Source of the DNA: Candidatus Hodarchaeota archaeon
Lineage (GTDB): Archaea > Asgardarchaeota > Heimdallarchaeia > Hodarchaeales > YT1-057
DNA length: 12,181 bases
Direction of reading: 5' to 3'
Assembly: GCA_016839955.1 (NCBI GenBank)
Contig: JAEOTI010000591.1
Span: forward strand, 1 to 12,181
Of this stretch, positions 1-5,492 are shown piece after piece. How positions within the stretch are numbered: position 1 is the stretch's first letter; every line of letters begins with the position of its first letter. The position numbers and the translations under genes are program-made. The notes beneath the pieces were generated by a model that was not told where the DNA came from, did not search any database, and worked only from the letters and a program-made list of their open reading frames with translations.

Positions 1-85
1 CCACGAGTCGTTTAAAGACTATTAGTCCCGCATGACTGGTAGTTCTGATCTTGCGGATTGACCGACAAAATTTAATGTTTGGCAT
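1..85 (-). CDS. IS1380-like transposase, N-terminal end (runs off the left edge)
   Basis: An open frame starts at ATG (85-83) and stays open for 28 codons to the window edge. The peptide is basic and contains the stretch TTSHAGLIVFKRL. IS1380-family transposases typically begin with a short basic segment followed by a (T/S)xxAGL motif, and this is the basis of the call. Only the extreme N-terminus is present, so the DDE catalytic core cannot be checked. No strong SD precedes the ATG; GGGAG lies about 20 nt upstream. The start codon sits in the loop of an inverted repeat (62-70 with 91-99). The outer end of the element would lie at about 110-140. A short chance frame cannot be excluded. Confidence 0.42.
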   Translation of the reverse strand, partial: MPNIKFCRSIRKIRTTSHAGLIVFKRLV

Positions 86-99
86 ATTATTTTTGTCGG
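62..99. repeat. 9-bp inverted repeat enclosing the transposase start codon
   Basis: CCGACAAAA (62-70) and TTTTGTCGG (91-99) are perfect complements with a 20-nt loop that contains the minus-strand ATG. Insertion sequences often have hairpins over the transposase start that limit translation from read-through transcripts. That role is inferred here. Confidence 0.5.
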
Positions 100-248
100 G
101 AGAACTCCCTTATCATTGTTACGGTTGGCCCTTTTGGGGAAAAAAAAGAATTTGCAAAATTATAGTAATTTTAATTCAGATATAGCATTGAAAAAATCAT
201 TAATAAAGAGAAAGTAGGATTATAAAGTTATAATAGGAGAAAGGAGAT

Positions 249-1028
249 TTGATTGAAAGAGAAAAAGCATTGAAAATATTGAATCAACAGCTAGATCTTA
301 TATCTGAGATTAAAAACAAACCTGCTCTCGGTTCAGAGTTTAAGAAGTGGAAACGAGACACCGAAATAGCAATTCAAAAAATATTTGGTAAGGATACACG
401 ACATATAAAAGATTTTACAGACATTAAATACCATTTTGCAACTACACACACACAAAGTAAAAAAAATGAAAGATTTCGTAGAGGCTTGGATAACGCTGGT
501 TCTATTCTCCAATCTTTCATTGATGAATTAATTCTATACCCTGACGATGAATTGAATAGTCCTAAACGCGACTCAATAACAATTATTGAACGTATTTGTA
601 TCCGATTTCATCGTGTTGCTCGTCAACTTCGATCAAGACATGATGATCGTTCACCACTTGATATTGAGGACGAATATGATGTTCAAGATCTTCTACACGC
701 TTTATTACATTTAGAATTTGATGATATAAGGAAAGAAGAATATACACCGAGCTATGCTGGAAAAAGTGCTCGTATGGATTTTTTATTAAAACAAGAGCAA
801 GTAGTTATTGAAATAAAAAAGACACACAAAAATTTAGGAACGAAAGAGATTAGTGAACAGCTGGTTATCGACCAGGAGTGGTATAAGGAACATCCAGACT
901 GTAAAACATTAATTTGTTTTGTTTATGATCCTGAAGCGAGGATAGCCAATCCACGTGGCGTTGAGAATGACCTGAATAGCACCAAGGATGGTTTCATTTT
1001 TAAGGTGATTATTACTCCAAGAGACTGA
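249..1028 (+). CDS. DpnII/MboI-type PD-(D/E)XK nuclease domain protein
   Basis: A 259-residue soluble protein. Residues about 1-115 are a helical N-terminal region I do not recognise. Residues about 118-257 match the DpnII/MboI-type restriction endonuclease fold found in many stand-alone defence proteins. Visible motifs are HRVARQLR (121-128), EYDVQDLLHALL (142-153), and the active site SARMDFLL (D177) followed ten residues later by IEIKK (E188, K190), then EQL and LICFVYDP. It probably cleaves DNA, with the N-terminal region sensing or regulating. No methyltransferase is adjacent, so it is not an ordinary restriction-modification pair. The TTG start has an AGGAG at 235-239 with 9-nt spacing. 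A second AAGGAG (241-246) lies only 2 nt from it, so ATT at 252 is an alternative. A TAG at 234-236 limits the start. It is likely a monocistronic defence gene, with the exact trigger unknown. Confidence 0.85.
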   Translation: MIEREKALKILNQQLDLISEIKNKPALGSEFKKWKRDTEIAIQKIFGKDTRHIKDFTDIKYHFATTHTQSKKNERFRRGLDNAGSILQSFIDELILYPDDELNSPKRDSITIIERICIRFHRVARQLRSRHDDRSPLDIEDEYDVQDLLHALLHLEFDDIRKEEYTPSYAGKSARMDFLLKQEQVVIEIKKTHKNLGTKEISEQLVIDQEWYKEHPDCKTLICFVYDPEARIANPRGVENDLNSTKDGFIFKVIITPRD

Positions 1029-1050
1029 TGAAAACAACTATTGTATAATT

Positions 1051-1180
1051 TCTTGCTTATGGAATCTTGCTTACGTTGAAACCTAGGTCTTGCCTTTTTA
1101 GGAGAGGCAAGATTTTCTTCACGGTTTTTTTGGTCCATTATTTGAACCGTTTTGCCTGACTCTTGGGCAAGATTTTCGTC
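1051..1180 (+). promoter_or_regulatory. Repeat-rich structured leader upstream of the 1221 gene
   Basis: TCTTGCTTA occurs twice (1051-1059, 1065-1073). TCTTGCC (1088-1094) can pair with GGCAAGA at 1106-1112 (7-bp stem, 11-nt loop) or with the identical GGCAAGA at 1166-1172. ACGGTT (1121-1126) pairs with AACCGT (1145-1150), and TTGCC (1152-1156) with GGCAA (1166-1170). A 16-nt direct repeat, GGCAAGATTTTC(T/G)TCA, lies at 1106-1121 and 1166-1181. The competing pairings resemble an attenuator, but no uridine tract or known riboswitch core is seen. It could also be decayed repetitive DNA. Confidence 0.4.
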
Positions 1181-1220
1181 AACACGTGGATTCTCGGTAA
1201 AAATTTTCTTCAGATATAAA

Positions 1221-1640
1221 ATGGTCATAAAGGATTCTACCCTGAAAGTTGTAGATTGGCTTGTTCATTTTATGTTTAAAGATCTTCCTAAAAAAGAGAG
1301 AGAAGAACGTTCAAATAAGATTGCAAAAGCATTTGCAGACTATTCAAAGCATAAAGCTCATGGTAAACCAATAATGATTGATGAAGCAACAAAGCTAGGT
1401 CTTGTAATTGAAGACATGCGAGAGAATTCTCCCTTATTAAGTGCTGTTCGAAGTTATTTTGCTAGAGTAGAGTTTTTTCTGTCAAATACGGGATTTTATA
1501 AATTATATGAAAGCGAAGAAAATTCTTTTGGGAGTCTGGTTGTCGCAATTGATCCTAAGACTAGGAAACCAATAATTTCACCTAAAAAGGCACAACCTCA
1601 GAAGAAACAAAAAAAGAAAGGGCCTCATACACGTCGATAG
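1221..1640 (+). CDS. SDH_sah-like C-terminal fragment (ClpP-fold protease relative)
   Basis: A 139-residue protein with no membrane segment and a very basic tail (residues about 119-139, rich in K, P, Q and R). The stretch KIAKAFADYSKHKAHGKPI (33-51) followed by DEATKLGL (54-61) resembles the end of serine dehydrogenase proteinase (SDH_sah) proteins. These are ClpP/crotonase-fold proteins in which a 'H-x-x-PI...EA..LGL' segment closes the domain. The part that would carry the nucleophilic serine is missing, so the product should not be an active protease alone. The frame is open back to 1152, but no upstream methionine is convincing. ATG 1221 is chosen because the recognisable similarity starts there. 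No clear SD is present. It could be a decayed gene whose 5' part was replaced by the repeat-rich leader, or a small stand-alone protein. Confidence 0.45.
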   Translation: MVIKDSTLKVVDWLVHFMFKDLPKKEREERSNKIAKAFADYSKHKAHGKPIMIDEATKLGLVIEDMRENSPLLSAVRSYFARVEFFLSNTGFYKLYESEENSFGSLVVAIDPKTRKPIISPKKAQPQKKQKKKGPHTRR

Positions 1641-1756
1641 CAATGAGGAACAATATAATGTCTGATTTTTCAATTTGAACTCTCCAAGAAACCTTTAACG
1701 TATTCTATAATAGATGCAGGAGAAAAGTTCACCTTAAGAAAGGAGAGTGTAATCTT

Positions 1757-2207
1757 ATGTCTAAAAAAGTTAGAAAGAAAAAAGAACGATTAGAAATTCT
1801 TGGAGATTTTTTTTGGTTTTTTAGCTATCATTGTAGCATTGTTTATTCCCTTTCTTTGGGAGGAAATGTCTAAACAACCATTAAATGTAGAAAGAATTTT
1901 CTATTTAAATATGATTGAGGTGTTACTTCTAATTCTGGTCACAATTTGTCTGTTTTACTTATTGAGATATATTGATAATGAAAAATGGGCTGAGAGAATT
2001 GGTATAGGTCTTTTCAGCGGTATTACACTTATAATTATAATAATAACTTTACCTATATTTCTCATATCTTTGGATATCATCTTTTCTCAAAGTGTTTTAC
2101 GTTACACAATTGAAGCAATTCTTAGTATATCTTTAATTTTTGCTTTATGGTTCATTTCAGGAGTTTTTTATTATTTTACAATCTCTTCATTTGGAAAGGT
2201 TGATTAA
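1757..2207 (+). pseudogene. Four-helix membrane protein gene, frameshifted at a T8 run
   Basis: ATG 1757 is preceded by AGGAG (1741-1745). It encodes a basic leader followed by KKERLEILGDFF, and the frame then fails at eight Ts (1807-1814). Removing one T joins it directly to the long frame that ends at 2207. The repaired product is 149 residues with four hydrophobic segments: GFLAIIVALFIPFLW, the region ending LLRYIDNEKWAERI, then LIIIIITLPIFLI, and a final one before FGKVD. Arrangement and local sequence match the intact gene at 3491: a charged heptad-like N-terminus with 'RL..L...(F/L)GFL', a central charged 'Y.(D/E)...AE+I' loop and four helices. The two are paralogues. Function is unknown. 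The break may be a sequencing error, a real mutation, or a slippage site. Confidence 0.7.
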
Positions 2208-2351
2208 AATCATAGTTTGGCATTAAAACGGGGAAACTAACCATGAAACTCAAGATCTTTTCTTTTTGTGTATAGAGGCTGCAAATCGAACTATTCGATT
2301 TCTGAAAGACGTCAAATCTAATTCAAGACAAAGTGATTAAAGTTTTATTGA
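2208..2351. other. Non-coding spacer with an AAATCGAA hairpin
   Basis: No gene is visible. AAATCGAA (2283-2290) and TTCGATTT (2294-2301) form a perfect 8-bp stem with a 3-nt loop. There is no following T tract, so a bacterial-type terminator is not supported. Repeat A starts at the right end. Confidence 0.45.
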
Positions 2352-2579
2352 AGAGATTTCAAGCTTTTCATTGATTTTATAATAAATTTCATCTCAGAAA
2401 CCCATCAGAACTCAACGGTATTGATTGTCCAAGTACCTAAATATTCCCCTAAAGTCGGATCTAATACTTTTTTTGTCTATTGAATCAATAAGCAGAATTG
2501 TGTCATTTTTCTTACTGCAACTTTCTTGAAGAGAATTGTAATTTTTTTCTCCTTAACAATTTAGATAGTTAGTTCAAAT
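2352..2579 (+). repeat. Dispersed repeat, copy A (228 bp)
   Basis: This stretch aligns along its whole length with 5265-5492, in the same orientation and at the same length. The most conserved blocks are AGAGATTTCAAGC at the left, TTGATTGTCCAAGTA, TTTTTTGTCTATTGAATCAATA, CTGCAACTTTCTTGAA, and TTTAGATAGTTA-TTCAAAT at the right end. Beyond both ends the similarity stops. On the minus strand both copies keep a frame of about 30 codons with shared residues IDSIDKK, IR-DF-GI and RYLDNQ, but with no start codon. This suggests the relic of a mobile-element gene. Its identity is unknown. Confidence 0.75.
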
Positions 2580-2620
2580 ATCCTCATTTGAAACTATTAG
2601 AAAATAAAGGAGGTGAATAA

Positions 2621-2878
2621 TTGTCAAGTAGAGGAAACGCGCTATTAGATGGTTCAGGTTCAATGGTTGGATTAATAATTGGTGTTCTCAGTGGCATTAT
2701 AGTAGTTCTCTCCATTATTAAATCTTTTGAACAGGGTAATCTCGATGCAATTGTCCAATGGCTTTTTACTTACATTAATGTCGTAACTGTAACTATTGAA
2801 TTCCCCTTTGGAATTACTGTTTTTGTTGTCATATCATTAGGAGGAATAACAGCATCCGTTAAATTCCGTGGGACTTGA
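2621..2878 (+). CDS. Small two-helix membrane protein
   Basis: An 85-residue protein starting at TTG, directed by an exceptionally strong SD, AAAGGAGGTGA (2606-2616). No in-frame ATG gives a sensible alternative. Residues about 14-33 (SMVGLIIGVLSGIIVVLSII) and 63-80 are membrane helices. Between them is an amphipathic stretch with EQGNLDAIVQWLFTYIN and then VTVTIEFPFGITVF. The last segment resembles PITIPYVGEITVF in the two-helix protein at 4287, which suggests a distant relationship. It lies 41 nt after repeat A. I do not recognise the family. Size and topology would suit a holin-like, toxin-like or regulatory membrane peptide, but nothing decides between these. Confidence 0.7.
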   Translation: MSSRGNALLDGSGSMVGLIIGVLSGIIVVLSIIKSFEQGNLDAIVQWLFTYINVVTVTIEFPFGITVFVVISLGGITASVKFRGT

Positions 2879-3032
2879 ATAATTCTCCAATTTCAATTAT
2901 TTTGCAATTATGAGAAAACTATCATATTTCACATATTTATCAAACAGAAAGATCAGGTTATTAAATTCTTATTAATTTGGAAAGTCTTAACTTTGTTAGG
3001 ATATGAAGCTGCATGAAAAAGAAGGTGTTAAA

Positions 3033-3221
3033 ATGAACAAATATGAGGAAATAGCTGAACTACGACTGATCTCAACAGTCCAATCCTGTGATTTATGTCA
3101 AAGAGTAAGAAATAATGTAAAAATTGAGAGAGAAGGAGAAATTATTCTTTATTTGAGATGTATAAAATTGAAAGAAGCAGTAAGTAAGGATCCAGAACTT
3201 AAGAAATTTGACAAACCATAA
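3033..3221 (+). CDS. Small Cys-containing protein, possible zinc-binding
   Basis: A 62-residue charged, soluble protein. The start at ATG 3033 is chosen over ATG 3003 because AAGGTG (3022-3027) lies 5 nt upstream. C19 and C22 form a CDLC pair and a third cysteine is C42. A fourth ligand is not obvious, so metal binding might need a dimer or a histidine. The CD(L/I)C pair recalls the gene at 4664, which has CDIC and two more cysteines. Function is unknown. It is followed by the structured element at 3228-3366. Confidence 0.55.
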   Translation: MNKYEEIAELRLISTVQSCDLCQRVRNNVKIEREGEIILYLRCIKLKEAVSKDPELKKFDKP

Positions 3222-3227
3222 ATGAGC

Positions 3228-3366
3228 GTTTCTCGATGTCTCCCTCCTGAAGAACAAAAAACCCTCTCTCCCGTTTTGAAGTTGCAAAAAATTTTCTTAG
3301 AAAGGACTCTCCCGTCGGGAGAGATTAAAGAAGGCTGTGTGGCTCGGAATAGGACACATCGAGAAC
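3228..3366. repeat. 139-bp structured element with inverted ends and competing hairpins
   Basis: TCTCGATGT (3231-3239) is perfectly complementary to ACATCGAGA (3356-3364), closing a 139-bp unit. Inside, CTCTCCCG occurs at 3266-3273 and again at 3307-3314. CGGGAGAG (3316-3323) can pair with either copy, giving a tight local hairpin or a long-range stem. The unit is G/C-richer than its surroundings. It could be a small non-coding RNA, an attenuator in the leader of the 3491 gene, or a MITE-like insertion. No target duplication is evident. Confidence 0.55.
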
Positions 3367-3454
3367 GAAATGTAATCAATTCAATTTGACTTACTTTTCG
3401 CAGGTTGTCCAGATTTCATTTTAAAGATAAAAAAAGTTCTGGGAAGAATATCTT

Positions 3455-3466
3455 TTTATATATAAA
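3455..3466 (+). promoter_or_regulatory. TATA-like box of the 3491 gene
   Basis: TTTATATATAAA lies about 30 nt upstream of the ATG at 3491. An archaeal transcript would start about 25 nt downstream, at roughly 3485-3488, giving a leaderless or nearly leaderless mRNA. This is the clearest archaeal-type promoter in the window. Confidence 0.5.
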
Positions 3467-3490
3467 TAATGATGATAACTCGGTGATAGA

Positions 3491-3967
3491 ATGGAGGAAG
3501 AATTTAAATCAACTGAAAAACGATTGAAAACTTTAGAGGGTTATTTGGGTTTTCTTGGTGTCATTCTAGCGATATCAATGGCTATTGCTTGGGATTATAT
3601 TACTAATTGGTCTTCTGGACAGTTTAAATATAGAGAGGTTATCAAATCTGCAGCTATTTTATATTATATCTACTGTGTTTTTATTTTAATCCTCGTTATA
3701 GGTTTCTACTTAGCTAGATATGAAGAAAAGGATGATCTAGCTGAAAAAATCGCCTCAAGGCTCTTAAATATGTTTATATTCGCTATACTTTTAGCAATCA
3801 TTCCTACTACGGATATTCTTATCTCAAGAAATCCACAAGCAGATTTTGTTGCAGGTTTAATCGATATTTTTAGTATTATCACAGTTTTAGTGATGACAAT
3901 TGTTCTTGTCATCTCGATATTTTCGAAAAAGGTGGATTTTTTGGGGATATTAGATAAAATATTATAG
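3491..3967 (+). CDS. Four-helix membrane protein with N-terminal coiled-coil-like segment
   Basis: A 158-residue integral membrane protein. Residues 1-17 are charged and heptad-like (TEKRLKTLEGYL). Membrane helices lie at about 18-36, 55-75, 91-112 and 122-144. Between helices 2 and 3 is an acidic/basic cytoplasmic-type loop (ARYEEKDDLAEKIASR). The tail KKVDFLGILDKIL is amphipathic. The gene at 1757-2207 is a paralogue with the same plan. GGTGA (3482-3486) may serve as SD if the transcript begins upstream of it. The TATA-like box at 3455 suggests its own promoter. I do not recognise the family and can give no reaction; a small oligomeric membrane sensor or effector is only a guess from topology. 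Confidence 0.75.
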   Translation: MEEEFKSTEKRLKTLEGYLGFLGVILAISMAIAWDYITNWSSGQFKYREVIKSAAILYYIYCVFILILVIGFYLARYEEKDDLAEKIASRLLNMFIFAILLAIIPTTDILISRNPQADFVAGLIDIFSIITVLVMTIVLVISIFSKKVDFLGILDKIL

Positions 3968-4015
3968 ATGCCTTCCTAATAATGGCTTTTATCGATTTAT
4001 ATTCAGTCAGACTGA

Positions 4016-4126
4016 CTAACTTCTCAAGGTTTGCTTTGATTTCATTTTCTCAAAGATCTTTTGCCAATATTTTTCCCTTTGTTCTCTTTTTTCCCACTCT
4101 AAGAGGGCCTGTTCTCGTTTTGACAT
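4016..4126 (-). CDS. Possible 36-residue charged helical peptide
   Basis: ATG at 4126-4124 opens a frame ending at 4016 whose product is almost entirely charged helix (SKREQALLEWEKREQREKYW and onward). GAGGT lies upstream at normal spacing. The composition suits a short coiled coil. The frame extends further upstream to 4204 with a hydrophobic, less protein-like sequence. The small size makes the call weak. It would be convergent with the 3491 gene. Confidence 0.25.
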   Translation of the reverse strand: MSKREQALLEWEKREQREKYWQKIFEKMKSKQTLRS

Positions 4127-4286
4127 TCGTTTCACTACCTCTATGTGAAAGAAAAACATTGTAATATTTAAAGTCTTCCAACTTAACAGGGGAAAAATTA
4201 ACATGAAATTTTGTCAAATATATTACTCAAATATTTAAGCGGAGAGTTTATCTTAAGAGTAAATCATAGAAAAAGGAGGAAATTCT

Positions 4287-4505
4287 ATGGAAGAAAGAGA
4301 AGTTATTATATCTATTGTTATTGGCTCTTTTGTTCTTATAGCACTTTTGGCTTTGCTCACATTCTTGGGAAAACCCATTACAATACCTTATGTAGGAGAG
4401 ATCACAGTTTTTACCGCAATAATAATTGTAGTGGCTATTATAGCACTTAGTGTTTTAGTTGCTTTAATTATTAAATTAATTGAAACAGCCAAGAGCTTTT
4501 TTTAA
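4287..4505 (+). CDS. Small two-helix membrane protein
   Basis: A 72-residue protein with a good SD, AAGGAGG, 8-9 nt before ATG 4287. After a four-residue charged start, helix 1 spans about residues 6-27 and helix 2 about 39-63. The short loop between them is GKPITIPYVGEITVF. The C-terminus is a short amphipathic tail, KLIETAKSFF. The TI...(G)ITVF loop before the second helix is shared with the 2621 protein, which has the same topology. Family and function are unknown. It is an isolated gene with its own SD rather than part of a tight operon. Confidence 0.7.
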   Translation: MEEREVIISIVIGSFVLIALLALLTFLGKPITIPYVGEITVFTAIIIVVAIIALSVLVALIIKLIETAKSFF

Positions 4506-4663
4506 TAAGTTCGAATAATTTTCTGATCCCCTGGGAATCAATAAATTAGAATCGATAAAGTAGGATCCTGAATTTTAATTTAATTAGTTTTGAGCTAAGA
4601 GAAAGAAGCTGGTGACCAAAAAAGCTTTAAACTCTATGAATTTCTGTTCAATTGTGGAAAATC
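4506..4663. other. Spacer with a short hairpin
   Basis: TGATCCC and GGGAATCA at about 4521-4538 form a near-perfect stem soon after the 4287 gene, and may be a transcription or RNA 3' end. Nothing else is recognisable. Confidence 0.3.
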
Positions 4664-4837
4664 ATGTTTAAACGGATAAAAAGAATCTTTTATCGACTTA
4701 GATATAAGAGAAAACCTCATTGCGATATTTGTGATATTGCGAATGATGGAATCGAAGGTTGTGCATTAATGAAGACTCCCAGAGATCAAAAGGATTGGGA
4801 TCATGGGTTCTATCCTGAAAGTTGCAAATATTATTAA
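4664..4837 (+). CDS. Small four-cysteine protein, probable zinc-binding
   Basis: A 57-residue protein with a very basic N-terminus (FKRIKRIFYRLRYKRK) followed by C20-D-I-C23, C33 and C54. The spacing CxxC-x9-C-x20-C could hold one zinc ion. An upstream in-frame TTG at 4652 adds four residues, but ATG 4664 is preferred. The SD is weak. The basic arm suggests nucleic-acid or membrane-surface binding, which is inference. It shares a CD(L/I)C pair with the gene at 3033, without further clear similarity. It is followed by a direct-repeat copy that begins just after its stop. Confidence 0.5.
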   Translation: MFKRIKRIFYRLRYKRKPHCDICDIANDGIEGCALMKTPRDQKDWDHGFYPESCKYY

Positions 4838-4865
4838 ATGAAACTGTCATTAGAAGAGAGATTTC
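4838..4865 (+). repeat. Short direct repeat, left copy
   Basis: ATGAAACTGTCATTAGAAGAGAGATTTC here matches 5248-5273 apart from two single-base indels and one mismatch. The two copies flank the minus-strand gene 4870-5145. The right copy runs into repeat B. Confidence 0.6.
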
Positions 4866-4869
4866 GTTA

Positions 4870-5145
4870 TTATTTCGAAAGTGAAAATTTAAGTGGTTTA
4901 CCACAGTAAGGACAGAAAAGATCTCTCTGTTCTTTTCTCGTTTTTCTCCAAGCTTCAATATAAGGAAAAAGAAATCCAAACAAAAATATAGGCACTCCTA
5001 TTATAACAAGTGCTAATCCCATATATTCTCCAGAATACTCACTTTCTGCTAACATTGCAGGATCCATTGCTACAATGCCCATAACAATTAGAAAAGCTCC
5101 TACAACAATTATTATCCATCGAATCTTATTGTCAGTAAGTTCCGT
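4870..5145 (-). CDS. Small membrane protein with C-terminal CPYC motif; start unclear
   Basis: The frame is open from 5145 to the stop at 4870-4872, up to 91 residues. The only ATGs (5082 and later) would cut through the first hydrophobic segment (RWIIIVVGAFLIVMGIV). Real translation therefore probably begins upstream, at a non-standard codon such as ATT (about 5124-5122) or ACG 5145, or after a lost base. A second membrane helix is MGLALVIIGVPIFLFGFLF. A charged linker (EAWRKTRKEQRD) leads to FCPYCGKPLKF, half of a zinc ribbon, which would need a partner pair or a dimer. The gene is the only minus-strand gene of this stretch and lies between short direct repeats, which suggests a separate insertion. 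Function is unknown. Confidence 0.55.
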   Translation of the reverse strand, partial: TELTDNKIRWIIIVVGAFLIVMGIVAMDPAMLAESEYSGEYMGLALVIIGVPIFLFGFLFPYIEAWRKTRKEQRDLFCPYCGKPLKFSLSK

Positions 5146-5247
5146 TTAAATCCCCGATTCTGTTTAAAACTAATATAATTTAAAATATTCTCCTTTTAAG
5201 GATCCATCAGCTAAAAAAATGCAATTTTACTTCTTATCTCTGCATCA

Positions 5248-5273
5248 ATGAAACGTCATTAAAGAGAGATTTC
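5248..5273 (+). repeat. Short direct repeat, right copy
   Basis: This is the partner of 4838-4865. It overlaps the first bases of repeat B. The pair could be the footprint of a duplication or insertion that delivered the minus-strand gene between them. Confidence 0.6.
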
Positions 5274-5492
5274 AAGCATTTCATTGAACCTGCAATAGTT
5301 TTCATCGTTTTAAGGGTGCATACAAGAGCTATTTTGATTGTCCAAGTATCTTAGTATTCCCTCAAAGTCAAATCTAATGGCTTTTTTGTCTATTGAATCA
5401 ATAGGCCGAATTGAGTCATTTTTCTTGCTGCAACTTTCTTGAAAAGAATTGTATTTTTTTTCTCCTATTCTATTTAGATAGTTATTTCAAAT
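5265..5492 (+). repeat. Dispersed repeat, copy B (228 bp)
   Basis: Full-length diverged match to 2352-2579. Its right end, TTTAGATAGTTATTTCAAAT, falls exactly where the topoisomerase coding sequence starts, so B is probably what cut off the 5' half of that gene. On the minus strand it keeps a frame with IDSIDKKAIRFDFEGIL and RYLDNQ, ending at a stop. Corresponding residues are partly conserved in copy A, which supports a coding ancestor. Confidence 0.75.

Noticed and set aside
1..140. Several hairpins suggesting a structured RNA gene
   Set aside because: A minus-strand coding frame with an IS1380-like motif explains most of the stretch better, and no known RNA family motif was recognised.
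923..1228. Minus-strand ORF of 101 codons with repeated (D/E)ENLA segments
   Set aside because: It overlaps the end of the nuclease gene antisense, and its repetitive residues simply mirror the repeats in the structured leader. No SD is present.
2308..2325. GTCAAATCTAAT here also occurs inside repeat B
   Set aside because: Only 12 A/T-rich bases match and the flanks differ, so a third repeat copy is not supported.
3093..3379. Overlapping minus-strand ORFs of 64 and 76 codons
   Set aside because: They are antisense to the 3033 gene and to the hairpin element, with composition that follows the inverted repeats.
4211..4450. Plus-strand ORF of 79 codons
   Set aside because: It overlaps the 4287 gene in another frame. 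The 4287 frame has the SD and clear membrane helices.
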